The notes beneath the pieces were generated by a model that saw only the letters and a program-made list of their open reading frames with translations, was not told the DNA's origin and did no database searches. This document shows positions 28,402 through 37,259 of a stretch of DNA of 64,000 bases, one piece after another. The translations under genes and the position numbers were made by a program. The first letter of the stretch is position 1. Each line of letters begins with the position of its first letter. Source of the stretch: Thauera humireducens (GTDB taxonomy: Bacteria; Pseudomonadota; Gammaproteobacteria; Burkholderiales; Rhodocyclaceae); the NCBI RefSeq assembly GCF_001051995.2, contig NZ_CP014646.1, positions 682,001 through 746,000 of the forward strand, given 5' to 3'.

Positions 28402-29645
28402 CGTCCTTCTTCAGCAGCAGATGCAATCTCGACGTCGGGTGCGAGCAGCGTGCGCAGGCGATCGATCTCCCGGGCGTCTGCGCCGGCAAGTGCGAGCGAC
28501 AGCGTGCCTTCGCGGTAGTCCAGCGCCACGATGGACGCCGCTGGCGCTTCTGCGCGGACGGCGGCGAACTGATCGAGACGGAACAGCAGGCCGTCGCGGG
28601 TGACGGCGCCGCTTCGCTGGCGCAGGTGGTCGAGCTGTCGGTTCAGCTGCGACTCCGGCATGACCATTGGGGTGCCGGGCAGGGCGGTGGAGAACCGGGT
28701 CGCGATGTCCTCCTCCAGCACCGCTACCGCGGCGCGCATGCGCAGGATGTCCGCCACGGTGACAGCGGCGAGCACGATCATCGCACCGGCTGCGACCGCC
28801 AGCGGGCGCCGATGGCGCCCGGCGCGCCGGGCGCCATCGGCGCCCGTGGCGAAATCGCCATGCAGCAGGTTAGCCGCCAAAACCTGGCGAGCTGTGCGCT
28901 CGTCGGGATGACCCGGGATGGCGGAACTCCACCACGCGTAAGGACGGTGCGTTACCGTAGCCTGCGCGCCGAGCGCGTCCGCGAGCCCTGCGGCGAGCGA
29001 ACGGCAGGCGGGGTCGGCCCGCAGTTCGACACGCGCCGGCTTGGATGTCGCGGGCAGCAGGTCACCGATCATGTCTCCGAGGAAGGCGCTCAGGTCGGCG
29101 AGATCGTCGCGCAGCACGATGGGCATACCGCCAGCGTGGCGCAGCAGGGCCGCTCCGGGGCGCAGGCGGAGCTGGAGGTCGGATTCGCCCGCTGGACCAG
29201 TTGGGGCGATGCCCTGCAGCTCGCTCAGCACCTGGCGTGGGTGCCGCCCCGCCGCATGCAGTTCGCCGATTACCGTGCGCAGGCGCGCCTGTGCGGTCAC
29301 GATCAGCTCGGCCTGGGTGCCGGTTGCCTCGTTTTGCCGATCGACGACCGTGATGTGCTGGGCCTGTGGTGCTTCGAGCAGGGCATCCTCCAGCGCATAG
29401 GCGATGACCCGCGGGTCGAACGCCGCGCCCCCGAGGGGTAGCGTGACGCGATGCCAGCTACTCTGGCTCGCGCCCAGGATGACGACGAGCGGCACGTCCT
29501 GCGGCCACTCCGCCAACGGACCGGTGCCTTGCGCGTGGATCACGCCTGCATCGTCGGCAAGCACCCAGGGCGCAGCCGGTTCGTGGGGCCAGTGCTCGTC
29601 GATCAGCACGCAGAGCGTCTGTCGTGGTGGAGGCGAGGTACGCAT
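28398..29645 (-). CDS. gspL: Type II secretion protein GspL
   Basis: 415 residues: a cytoplasmic actin-like domain (about 1-265) that binds the GspE ATPase, a membrane helix (about 282-302, PLAVAAGAMIVLAAVTVADIL) and a periplasmic domain. The motif RVIAYALEDALLE near residue 80 is the GspL GspE-binding signature. The stretch just before the helix (about 267-281, rich in Arg and Gly) is encoded by a perfect 44-bp DNA palindrome, which is odd for a coding region. It starts 61 nt after gspJ; gspK is missing from this canonical position. Confidence 0.88.
   Translation of the reverse strand: MRTSPPPRQTLCVLIDEHWPHEPAAPWVLADDAGVIHAQGTGPLAEWPQDVPLVVILGASQSSWHRVTLPLGGAAFDPRVIAYALEDALLEAPQAQHITVVDRQNEATGTQAELIVTAQARLRTVIGELHAAGRHPRQVLSELQGIAPTGPAGESDLQLRLRPGAALLRHAGGMPIVLRDDLADLSAFLGDMIGDLLPATSKPARVELRADPACRSLAAGLADALGAQATVTHRPYAWWSSAIPGHPDERTARQVLAANLLHGDFATGADGARRAGRHRRPLAVAAGAMIVLAAVTVADILRMRAAVAVLEEDIATRFSTALPGTPMVMPESQLNRQLDHLRQRSGAVTRDGLLFRLDQFAAVRAEAPAASIVALDYREGTLSLALAGADAREIDRLRTLLAPDVEIASAAEEGR
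28803..28846. repeat. Perfect 44-bp palindrome inside gspL
   Basis: The half CGGGCGCCGATGGCGCCCGG plus CG (28803-28824) is followed directly by its exact reverse complement (28825-28846), with no loop. It encodes the Arg/Gly-rich linker just before the GspL membrane helix. Chance occurrence of 22 matched pairs is very unlikely even at high GC. Confidence 0.9.
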
Positions 29646-29706
29646 CTTTGGTGAGTGGTGAGGAAGTGACGGGAGATGGAGAAGGCAATGGGCGATGTGG
29701 AGGCGT

Positions 29707-30273
29707 TCAGCGCAGCGCCACGAGGCGGACGAGCGTGCCGATGCCGCTTACCTCGAGGCGGATCTCGACCGCATCGGGCCGTTGGGACGGGTCGCCGTCG
29801 CCCGGGGGCCAGGCCGCTAGCCAGCGGCCGTCATGCATGAAACGCCATGCCAGGTGATCGATGTTTTCCAGCAGCACCTCGTCGGTAGCAGGGGCGGTGC
29901 CCTGGCGCGATCGCAGCAGGCGCCCTCCGTCGTGGCGCAGGGCGACGGCCAGCCGTTGCGGTGGCTCGCCGTCGTCGATCAGCATCTGCAGGTTCTGCCC
30001 ACCACGCTGTTCCTGTACGCGCAGGGCGGCCATGCCGGGCGGCAACAGGGCGAGGCGGAGGAGGTCGGTCTCGATTCGGTGGGTGGCGTATTCCAGATCG
30101 CGCCAGCGCGCATGTTGAGCTGCGAGCTGCAGTTCGAGACTGCTCATCCGGTCGATCGCGCGAAAGCTCAGGGTGCCCAGGATGGCGAACACGGCGATCG
30201 CGACCAGCAGCTCGACGAGCGTCAGGCCTTCTGTCGCGTGGCGGCATATTCGCGCAGGAACGGGGCGGCGCAT
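29707..30273 (-). CDS. gspJ: Type II secretion minor pseudopilin GspJ
   Basis: 188 residues. The prepilin cleavage region is EGLTLVELLVAIAVFAILG: leader of about 15 residues ending in Gly, with leucine rather than phenylalanine at +1 and the conserved Glu at +5. The C-terminal globular domain (about 60-188) matches GspJ in size and ends with the EIRLEVSGIGTLVRLVAL strand. It forms the pseudopilus tip with GspI and GspK. It lies eight bases after gspI. Confidence 0.88.
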   Translation of the reverse strand: MRRPVPARICRHATEGLTLVELLVAIAVFAILGTLSFRAIDRMSSLELQLAAQHARWRDLEYATHRIETDLLRLALLPPGMAALRVQEQRGGQNLQMLIDDGEPPQRLAVALRHDGGRLLRSRQGTAPATDEVLLENIDHLAWRFMHDGRWLAAWPPGDGDPSQRPDAVEIRLEVSGIGTLVRLVALR

Positions 30274-30281
30274 CGGCGGCG

Positions 30282-30647
30282 TCAGCGTTGTACCAGCACG
30301 TGGCCGCCGAGGCGCGCACGCGGGCGTCCGTCGTCGTCACGGACGACGATGTCCACGGCACGCCACGCCGGCTGCGCGGTCTGCGCGACGGTCTGCTCCC
30401 AAAGGAATCGGTAGCGGCCCTGAACGGCCTCGCCGCTGCTGTGGCCAGGCGCGGGCGGGGCGGGCTGGACGCGCAACTCGACGAGCCGGTTCTGCGCCAC
30501 CCAGCGCGCCAGCGTGCGCTGCGCCAGCGCTTCGCCGGTGTCGATCGCCTGCGTGCCAGCGCGCACCGCCGCGCTCAGCGCGACGGCGACGATCGCGAGT
30601 GCGATCAGGTTCTCGAGCAGGCTGAACCCGCGTGTTGCCGCAGTCAT
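30282..30647 (-). CDS. gspI: Type II secretion minor pseudopilin GspI
   Basis: 121 residues. Prepilin motif RGFSLLENLIALAIVAVALS begins at residue 6, with the normal short leader and Glu at +5. A small beta domain follows with the family features WVAQNRLVEL and RYRFLWEQTV. It initiates pseudopilus assembly with GspJ and GspK. Its ATG overlaps the gspH stop as ATGA (30644-30647). Confidence 0.88.
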   Translation of the reverse strand: MTAATRGFSLLENLIALAIVAVALSAAVRAGTQAIDTGEALAQRTLARWVAQNRLVELRVQPAPPAPGHSSGEAVQGRYRFLWEQTVAQTAQPAWRAVDIVVRDDDGRPRARLGGHVLVQR

Positions 30648-31150
30648 GGTCCCGTCCCCCCGGCCAGCCGTTCCACCCGCCCGTCGCGGCCACCGAGTGC
30701 CGCGTGCCAGCCCGAGCCATCGGTGAGCTCGAGCCGGAATGTCGTTTGCGCAGGACCGAATACGAGCAGGGCCTGGTAGTTAGCGGCGCGTCCCTCGACT
30801 TCGAGTGCCGACCAGCGCAGCGCGTCGGGCAATCTGCGCTCGGCCAGCACGCTGCTGTCGGCCACTGGCTGCCAGCCGCCTCCTGTGGTGTCGCGTGCGA
30901 GGAAGCGGTAACCGTCCGGTGTGCGCTCGAACGCTACCGGTTGGCCCCGTACCCAGGCGCGTTCGGCGGCGAAGGCCAGACGCATGCGCAGCACGTCGAC
31001 TGCACGGTCGCGATCGCGCGATTGCAGTGCGTCAAGGCTCATCGACAGTCCTTGTGCCAGCATCGCCAGCAGGCTCAGCACGACCATCACCTCGATCAGC
31101 GTGAAGCCGCGAGGCGTCTTGGTCCCGCGGATCGGGCTCAGAGCTTCCAC
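30644..31150 (-). CDS. gspH: Type II secretion minor pseudopilin GspH
   Basis: 168 residues. The prepilin sequence RGFTLIEVMVVLSLLAMLAQ starts near residue 14. The globular part contains LRMRLAFAAERAWVRGQPVAF, typical of GspH. The ATG complements 31148-31150 and lies inside the last codons of gspG (13-base overlap), so translation is probably coupled. GspH links the tip trimer to the GspG fibre. Confidence 0.87.
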   Translation of the reverse strand: MEALSPIRGTKTPRGFTLIEVMVVLSLLAMLAQGLSMSLDALQSRDRDRAVDVLRMRLAFAAERAWVRGQPVAFERTPDGYRFLARDTTGGGWQPVADSSVLAERRLPDALRWSALEVEGRAANYQALLVFGPAQTTFRLELTDGSGWHAALGGRDGRVERLAGGTGP

Positions 31151-31617
31151 GAGCCGATGTCGGCGTCGGCACCTTCGCCCCCCGGCTTGCCATCGGCGCC
31201 GAAGCTGAAGACGTCGATCTCGCCATTCACGCCGGGGTTCAGGTACTGGTAAGGCGCGCCCCAGGGGTCGTTGGGCAGGCGCTCGAGGTAGGCCTTCCAG
31301 TTGTCCGCCCGCGGGCCGACGCCGGGCGGCGTCACCAGCGCCTGCAGGCCCTGTTCGGCGGTGGGGTAGCGCCGGTTGTCCAGGCGGTAAAGCTTCAGCG
31401 ACTGCATCAGCGTGGCGATGTCCTGCCTCGCGGCGACGGCACGGGCCTCGTCGGGGCGGCTGAGCACGCGTGGCACCACCAGCGCGGCCAGTACGCCCAG
31501 GATCACGATCACCACCATCAGCTCGATCAGCGTGAAGCCGCGGTCGCTGCGTGCGGGACGGGGTGCGGCGTCTGGACAGCGCCGGCTGGAAAAGGGGTCG
31601 TAAATCGGACAGGTCAT
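31138..31617 (-). CDS. gspG: Type II secretion major pseudopilin GspG
   Basis: 159 residues from the ATG complementing 31615-31617, the only start just before the prepilin motif with a purine-rich stretch (GAGAAAAG) upstream. The frame remains open far upstream only as a shadow of gspF. The motif is RGFTLIELMVVIVILGVLAA. The mature domain has LYRLDNRRYPTAEQGLQALV, the calcium-loop segment PNDPWGAPYQYLNPG and the end FSFGADGKPGGEGADADIGSW. Its leader of 27 residues is longer than usual. It polymerises into the pseudopilus that pushes substrates through GspD. Confidence 0.93.
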   Translation of the reverse strand: MTCPIYDPFSSRRCPDAAPRPARSDRGFTLIELMVVIVILGVLAALVVPRVLSRPDEARAVAARQDIATLMQSLKLYRLDNRRYPTAEQGLQALVTPPGVGPRADNWKAYLERLPNDPWGAPYQYLNPGVNGEIDVFSFGADGKPGGEGADADIGSWKL

Positions 31618-31625
31618 GTCTTTTC

Positions 31626-32825
31626 TCAGTTCATCAGGGTGTTCAGTTCGATGATCGGCTGCATCACGGCGAGCACGATCAGCAGCACCAGGCCACCCAT
31701 CAACAGCAGCAGCGCGGGTTCGAGCAGGCTGGTGAGGGCGGTGATGCGGTTCTCGACGTCCTGCTGCTGCAGGCGGGCAGCCCGGTCCAGCATCTCGCCG
31801 AGGCGGCCGGTGGCTTCGCCGTTGGCGATCATGTGCAGCAGCAGGGGCGGAAACTGGCGGGCCACGCCAAGCGCGCGCGCCAACGAATGGCCTTCGCGCA
31901 CCTGCGCCGCGGCGCCTGCAACCGCGTCCTGCAGCGGCATCAGGTTCAACACCTTGCGGCCTGCGTCCAGCGCCTGCAGCAGTGCCACACCGCTGCCGCA
32001 CAGGATGGCGAGCGTGCTCGCCAGTCGAGCCGCCTCCAGACTGCGCAGGTGGCGTCCCAGCAGCGGCAGGGCCAGCAGCCGCGCATGCCAGCGCCGTCGC
32101 AGTGCGGGCTGGCGCAGTGCAGCCCGTGCTGTCAGCAAAAGCGCCAGCAGCATCGGCGGTAGCAGCCAGCCCCAGTTGCGCAGCAGATCGCTGATCGCGA
32201 TCAGGCCGCGGGTCAGCGGTGGCAGGGCCTGGCTGCCCTGCTGGAAGACGGTGACGACCTGCGGCACGACGTAGGTCATCAGCCCCATGACCACCAGCAG
32301 TGCGACCAGCGCGACGATGGCGGGGTACAGCAAGGCCTGCAGCGTCTTCTGGCGCAGGCTGCTGCGCCGCTCGAGATAGCCGGCGAGTTGCTCCAGCACG
32401 TCGGCCAGGCGCCCGGATTTCTCGCCCGCAGCCACCGAGGCGCGGTAGATGGGCGGAAACTGTGCGGCGAAGGCCTCGAGCGCGGCGCTGAGCGCCATGC
32501 CGGACATCACCTCGGCGCGCACGCCGGCAAGCAGGCGGCCGACCTGTTCGTTCTCGGCCTGGTCGATGAGCGCCGTCAGCGACTGTTCCACTGTCAGCCC
32601 GGAGGCGAGCAGGGTGGCCCACTGCCGCGTCAGCAGGGCCAGTGCGCCTTCGGCAATGCGCCGCTGAGTGCGTCCGTCGCGATGCGCCCTGACGGCGCCG
32701 ACGTCGAGCGGAAACAGCCCGCGCTCACGTAACACGGCGCGTGCGCCGCGGCTGCTGTCGGCTTCGATCACGCCGCGGGTCTCGCGACCTTGCAGGTCTA
32801 GCGCGCGGTAGTGGAAGGCGCTCAT
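31626..32825 (-). CDS. gspF: Type II secretion inner-membrane protein GspF
   Basis: 399 residues from the ATG complementing 32823-32825, which overlaps the gspE stop (ATGA). N-terminal [20 protein letters not shown] is the family opening. Two T2SSF domains are present, each with the pattern [21 protein letters not shown] (first copy) and [21 protein letters not shown] (second copy), and three membrane helices. GspF forms the platform on which GspE drives pseudopilus growth. Confidence 0.93.
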   Translation of the reverse strand: MSAFHYRALDLQGRETRGVIEADSSRGARAVLRERGLFPLDVGAVRAHRDGRTQRRIAEGALALLTRQWATLLASGLTVEQSLTALIDQAENEQVGRLLAGVRAEVMSGMALSAALEAFAAQFPPIYRASVAAGEKSGRLADVLEQLAGYLERRSSLRQKTLQALLYPAIVALVALLVVMGLMTYVVPQVVTVFQQGSQALPPLTRGLIAISDLLRNWGWLLPPMLLALLLTARAALRQPALRRRWHARLLALPLLGRHLRSLEAARLASTLAILCGSGVALLQALDAGRKVLNLMPLQDAVAGAAAQVREGHSLARALGVARQFPPLLLHMIANGEATGRLGEMLDRAARLQQQDVENRITALTSLLEPALLLLMGGLVLLIVLAVMQPIIELNTLMN

Positions 32826-34297
32826 TCGCGCGTCACCCGCAACAGTTCCTCGGGCGAAGTGCTGCCGTCGGCGAGCAGGCGCAGGCCGTCGTCGCGCAGG
32901 CCGCGGGCGCCGGCTGCGCGTGCGGCGGCCCGCAGCACGCTCTCGTCGGCGCGGTCGTGGATCAGTGCCGTCAGCGTGGCATCGACCGTGATCAGCTCGT
33001 GGATGCCGGTGCGGCCGGCATAGCCGGTGTGAGCGCAGGCGGGGCACTCGCCGGCGGCCCAGGCGTGGTCTGGCACGCGGGGGCCGAACAGCGCGCGTTC
33101 TTCGTCGCCGATGGCGTGTGGGCGGCGGCAGGCGGGGCACAGGCGCCGAAGCAGGCGCTGCGCCAGCACGCCGCGCAGGCTGGACGCGAGCAGGAAGGGC
33201 TCGATGCCCATGTCCACGAGCCGCGTCACGGCCGATGCGGCGTCGTTGGTGTGCAACGTCGCCAGCACGAGGTGGCCCGTCAGGCTGGCCTGCACCGCGA
33301 TCTGAGCGGTCTCGAGATCGCGGATCTCGCCGATCATGATCACGTCCGGGTCCTGGCGCAGAATCGCGCGCAGCGCGCGGGCGAAATCGAGGTCGATGCG
33401 CGGATTGACCTGGGTCTGGCCGATACCCGGCAGGTCGAACTCGACCGGATCCTCGACGGTAACGATGTTCAGTCGCCGTGCGTCCATGCCCTGCAGCGCG
33501 GCGTACAGCGTGGTGCTCTTGCCCGAGCCGGTGGGTCCTGTTACCAGCACGATGCCATGGGGCTGGCGCAGCAAGGCGTCGAAGCGTGCGCGGGTGTCTT
33601 CGGCCATGCCCAGCGACTCGAGCCCGAGGCGTGCCGCACCCTTGTCGAGCAGGCGCAGCACCAGGCGTTCGCCATGCGCGGTGGGCAGCGTCGATACGCG
33701 CACATCCACCTGTCGACCGGCCAGGCGCAGGCCGATGCGGCCGTCCTGCGGCAGGCGCTTTTCCGAGATGTCGAGGCTGGCCATGATCTTAATGCGCGAC
33801 ACCATCGCCGCGTGCAGCCCGCGATGAGGCCGTGCGGCGTCATGCAGCACCCCGTCGCGCCGGAAGCGGACCACCGAGTCGCGTTCGTAGGGCTCGATGT
33901 GGATGTCCGAGGCGCCGTCGCGCACCGCCTGCGTCAGCAGCGCGTTGATCATGCGGATGATGGGCGCTGCGTCCTGCGCCGCGAGCAGGTCCTCCACCGC
34001 GGGCAGCTCGCTCATCAAGGCGCCCAGGTCAAGCGCCTGGCCGATGTCGGCGACGAGCTCGGCAGTGCTGCCGTCGTGGCCGCCGTAGTGCTCGGCGAGT
34101 CGGGTGTCGAAGCGCTCTGCGTCGACCCGGCTCAGTCGCAGCGGACGCGCCACGACCCGGCGTACTTCGGCCAGTGCCGTCAGGTTCGCGTCGCTGCGCA
34201 GGACCAGTTCGGCCTCGTCCTCTGCGACGCGCGTGAGCAGGACGCCGTGCCGGCGCGCGAAGGCATACGGGATCGTGGGCGCGATGTCAGCGCTCAT
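32822..34297 (-). CDS. gspE: Type II secretion ATPase GspE
   Basis: 491 residues from the ATG overlapping the gspD stop (34294-34297). N-terminal GspL-binding domain about 1-130, then the ATPase: [19 protein letters not shown] near 145, Walker [11 protein letters not shown] near 250, Asp and Walker [17 protein letters not shown] near 315, and the His box [13 protein letters not shown] zinc-binding pair CPAC...CPAC lies near 390-425. All catalytic parts are present. It powers pseudopilus assembly in the cytoplasm. Confidence 0.95.
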   Translation of the reverse strand: MSADIAPTIPYAFARRHGVLLTRVAEDEAELVLRSDANLTALAEVRRVVARPLRLSRVDAERFDTRLAEHYGGHDGSTAELVADIGQALDLGALMSELPAVEDLLAAQDAAPIIRMINALLTQAVRDGASDIHIEPYERDSVVRFRRDGVLHDAARPHRGLHAAMVSRIKIMASLDISEKRLPQDGRIGLRLAGRQVDVRVSTLPTAHGERLVLRLLDKGAARLGLESLGMAEDTRARFDALLRQPHGIVLVTGPTGSGKSTTLYAALQGMDARRLNIVTVEDPVEFDLPGIGQTQVNPRIDLDFARALRAILRQDPDVIMIGEIRDLETAQIAVQASLTGHLVLATLHTNDAASAVTRLVDMGIEPFLLASSLRGVLAQRLLRRLCPACRRPHAIGDEERALFGPRVPDHAWAAGECPACAHTGYAGRTGIHELITVDATLTALIHDRADESVLRAAARAAGARGLRDDGLRLLADGSTSPEELLRVTRE

Positions 34298-36531
34298 TGC
34301 CAGCCGCGCTCCTCGAGCGGCGCGGGGGGCTGGTTGTCGACCGGCGTGCCGGCCAGCCATTCGGCGGGGAGTTCGCGCGTGCGCGGCACAGCCGGCGGCG
34401 AGGTGCCGAAGGCAGGCAGCTCAGCCGGTGTCGGCTCGCCGCGCAGCAGCGTGCCGGCCATGCGTTGCTGCTGTCCGATCACGTAGTCGTAGCGCGAGGC
34501 GGTCAGGCCCGCATAGCTGTCGGCGTCGCGCAGCACGACCGGGCGCAGGAAGATCACCAGATTCGTCTTGGTGCGTTTGCGGCCGTTGTACTTGAACAGG
34601 TTGCCAGCCACCGGAATGTCGCCGAGCAGGGGCACCTTCTCCTCGTCGGCGCTGTAGCTGTCCTCGATCAGGCCGCCGAGCGCGATGATGGCGCCGTCGT
34701 CGACCAGCACGGTGGATTCGATCGAGCGCTTGTTGGTGATCGGGCCATTGGCGCTGTCGACGCCGCCGACCACGCTCGAGGCCTCGTGGTAGATCGCGAG
34801 CTTCACCACGCCGCCCTCGGACACCTGCGGCCGCACTCGCAGCGTCAGGCCGACGTCGCGGCGCTCGATGGTCTGGAAGGGATTGACCGCGCCGCCGCTG
34901 CCGCCCGTATTGGTGAACTGGCCGGTGACGAAAGGCAGGTTGCGACCGATGACGATCTTGGCCTCCTCGTTGTCAAGGGTGACGAGGTTGGGCGTGGACA
35001 GGATGTTGATCTTGCTGTCGCTCTCGAGGAATCGCGCCAGTACCGCCAGGCTGGGCACGGTGCCGATGCCGGGCAGGGTCACCGAGCCGGTGCCAAGGCC
35101 GATGTTGATACCATTGCCCGGCAGGCTCGGCTTGCCCGCTGCAGCGTTGGTGACCAGCGTCTGCAGGTTGTTGCTGCCGCTGCCGAACCCGGTCAGGCCG
35201 ATGACAGAGGTCGAGCCGCGATTGCTCGCCGCGGCCCACTGCAGGCCCCATTCAGCCGCGCGTTCGGCGGTGATCTCGGCGACCAGCGCCTCGACGTAGA
35301 CCTGCGCCCGGCGGCGGTCGAGCTGCTCGATGACGTTGCGCAGGTTGTTGTAGATGGCATCCGGCGCGGTGATGATCAGCGCGTTGCTCGCCGCGTCGGC
35401 CTGGATCAGGCTGCCGGCGGACAGGGCGTTGGCCGGTTGTGCATTCGCGAACGGCGCCGGCGCGGCGCTCGGGGCCTCTCCGCCGCCTTCGCCCGAGCGG
35501 GAAGAAGTGGGCGGAGGGACCGTGCCAGGCGTGGGCGCGGTCAGGGCCATGCCGGCAAGGGCGTTGCCTGCAGGGGGCGTGTTGCTGGCCTCGGTGGCGA
35601 GGATGGCGCGCAGGGTCTCGGCCACGCGAGTGGCCTCGGCGTTGCGCAGGTAGACCACGCGGATGTTGCCCCCAGCGCCCGGACGATCGATCGAGGCGAC
35701 GATCTGGCGCACGGCCGCCAGCCGGGACGGGCTGCCGGCGCGCACCAGCAGGCTGTTGCTGTGGGTGTCGGGCACGACCGTCACCTCCAGCAGCGGGTCG
35801 GCGGCGCCGCGCGTGCCGTTGCCCAGCAGGCGCATCACGGTTTCGGCCAGATCGCGCGCCGCGGCGTGCTGCAAGGGGATGACCAGCACGTCGCCCTGCG
35901 GCACGTCGATCGAGCTGACGATCTGTGCGATGCGCGCGAGGTTGTCGGCGTAGTCGGTGACGACCAGCGCATTGCTCGAAGGCAGTGCCGAAACGGTGTT
36001 GTTCGGGCTCACGAGGGGGCGGATCGCCGCGACCAGGCCGGGTGCAGACTCGTGCTGCAGCGTGAAGACCTGCGTCACGAGGCCGGTCCCGCGGGGCGCG
36101 GTGCTCCCGGTCGCGACCGGCACGCCGTGCAACTTGGCATCGGCTTCGGGCACGACGCGGGCGACGCCGCCGGATTCGACGACCGTATAGCCCTGCAGGC
36201 GCAGCGCCGACAACAGGATGTCGTAGGTCAGCGCGCGGGGTACCGGCGTGTTGGTGACGATATTCAGGCTGCCTTCGACGCGTGGATCGATGATGAAGTT
36301 ATGCCCCGTGATCTGGCCCACGGCCTTGATGACCGAGGTGATCTCCGCGTTGGCGAAATTGAGTTCGACGCGTTCGGGTTCCACGTTCGCGTGCGCCGCA
36401 CCGAGGGTGAGCAGCGCTCCGGCCAGCACTGCCGCGGGCAGCCAACGGGAACGATGGCGAACGAGTGAGGCGGCGAGGTGTGCTCCGCGTTGGGCGCTTG
36501 CACGGGGAGGTAGGCACGGACGTGGCGGCAT
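34294..36531 (-). CDS. gspD: Type II secretion outer-membrane secretin GspD
   Basis: 745 residues. A signal peptide core [19 protein letters not shown] lies at about 30-48, after an unusually long charged N-terminus, so the true start could be internal. N0 domain ([20 protein letters not shown]), N1-N3 domains with repeated [14 protein letters not shown] and [16 protein letters not shown] type segments, a Gly/Pro/Ala-rich insert in N3, and the secretin domain ([17 protein letters not shown] near 670) follow. It forms the outer-membrane exit channel. Three bases separate it from gspC. Confidence 0.93.
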   Translation of the reverse strand: MPPRPCLPPRASAQRGAHLAASLVRHRSRWLPAAVLAGALLTLGAAHANVEPERVELNFANAEITSVIKAVGQITGHNFIIDPRVEGSLNIVTNTPVPRALTYDILLSALRLQGYTVVESGGVARVVPEADAKLHGVPVATGSTAPRGTGLVTQVFTLQHESAPGLVAAIRPLVSPNNTVSALPSSNALVVTDYADNLARIAQIVSSIDVPQGDVLVIPLQHAAARDLAETVMRLLGNGTRGAADPLLEVTVVPDTHSNSLLVRAGSPSRLAAVRQIVASIDRPGAGGNIRVVYLRNAEATRVAETLRAILATEASNTPPAGNALAGMALTAPTPGTVPPPTSSRSGEGGGEAPSAAPAPFANAQPANALSAGSLIQADAASNALIITAPDAIYNNLRNVIEQLDRRRAQVYVEALVAEITAERAAEWGLQWAAASNRGSTSVIGLTGFGSGSNNLQTLVTNAAAGKPSLPGNGINIGLGTGSVTLPGIGTVPSLAVLARFLESDSKINILSTPNLVTLDNEEAKIVIGRNLPFVTGQFTNTGGSGGAVNPFQTIERRDVGLTLRVRPQVSEGGVVKLAIYHEASSVVGGVDSANGPITNKRSIESTVLVDDGAIIALGGLIEDSYSADEEKVPLLGDIPVAGNLFKYNGRKRTKTNLVIFLRPVVLRDADSYAGLTASRYDYVIGQQQRMAGTLLRGEPTPAELPAFGTSPPAVPRTRELPAEWLAGTPVDNQPPAPLEERGWQ

Positions 36532-36534
36532 CGG

Positions 36535-37062
36535 TCAGTCTTGTTGGAGGGTGTCAGGGGCATCGGACCTCGGAGGTGGCGGCATGCGTGCGCTGCGGTG
36601 CAGGGGCAGGTCGAGGCGTTGCTCCCCGGCACCCAGTTCGACCCTGTCGGACAGGATGTGCAGGAGTTGCCAGTCCCCGGCCACGGTCTCCCCGGCGCGG
36701 TGCGCCACGCTCCGGCCGTCGCGCTCGAACACGGCAAAGGCTGTGCCGCCGGCGAATCCGGTGGCAACGCCGACGAGGACGATGCCCGCGAGCGCGCGGC
36801 GTTCGTCGGCGCGCGCCGCAGTGCCGTCCGACTGGTTCGCGAACAACTGCTGCCGTGCAAGGGCCGCAACCAGCGTGCGTACGTCGCCCTTGTCCTCCAC
36901 CGCTGCGGGCTGCGTGGGGCCGGGGAGCTGGGCGAACAGCCGCGGGGCGAGCAGGGCGGCGGTGCCGAGTGCCGCGATGGCGACGGTCCACGCCATGCCC
37001 GCCACAAGCGAGGCCGGTGCAAGCGCAATACCGGGCGGGTGAATGAGGCGGCGGAGGGACAT
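36535..37062 (-). CDS. gspC: Type II secretion protein GspC, short form
   Basis: 175 residues from the ATG complementing 37060-37062, the only start before a family-like sequence. One membrane helix (about 19-42) is followed by the homology region (LAGIVLVGVATGFAGGTAFAVFERDGRS) that contacts the GspD N0 domain. The protein stops soon after, in a Pro-rich tail, so the PDZ or coiled-coil end found in many GspC proteins is absent. It links the inner-membrane platform to the secretin. First gene of the operon; no strong Shine-Dalgarno sequence. Confidence 0.8.
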   Translation of the reverse strand: MSLRRLIHPPGIALAPASLVAGMAWTVAIAALGTAALLAPRLFAQLPGPTQPAAVEDKGDVRTLVAALARQQLFANQSDGTAARADERRALAGIVLVGVATGFAGGTAFAVFERDGRSVAHRAGETVAGDWQLLHILSDRVELGAGEQRLDLPLHRSARMPPPPRSDAPDTLQQD

Positions 37063-37091
37063 GCTGGGCCGGCGGTTAGGGTAAGACCGCT

Positions 37092-37113
37092 TTTTACGAC
37101 AGCAATGTGACGC
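37092..37113 (-). promoter_or_regulatory. Pho-box-like tandem repeat upstream of gspC
   Basis: On the minus strand GCGTCAC-ATTG-CTGTCGT-AAAA has seven-base units spaced by four bases, the PhoB layout; the second unit matches CTGTCAT in 6 of 7. A possible -10 TACCCT (complement of 37078-37083) lies eight bases downstream. On the opposite strand a perfect CTGTCAT occurs at 37124-37130. Assignment to PhoB is inference, supported by phoX in the operon. Confidence 0.45.
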
Positions 37114-37212
37114 TTTTTCGAAGCTGTCATGTTTCGCCCGGGTTACAGCGCATGGGGCAGGAGGGCAGCCCGGGACGAGATCTGCGCAGGTGCGGGCAGC
37201 GTCCCGAGCACG

Positions 37213-37218
37213 TACAAT
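37213..37218 (+). promoter_or_regulatory. Candidate -10 of the DinG-family helicase gene
   Basis: TACAAT, 42 bases before the ATG at 37260; the -35 region is weak. The 197-nt gap from gspC holds this and the Pho-box-like repeat but nothing else recognisable. Confidence 0.4.
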
Positions 37219-37259
37219 CGCCGACTTCCCCGACCCGATCACCGAACTGCCGCGGCCCG

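Noticed and set aside
31138..32622. A single long gene covering gspG and the region upstream
   Set aside because: The upstream part is a shadow of gspF; the prepilin motif, start and Shine-Dalgarno-like site place gspG at 31617.
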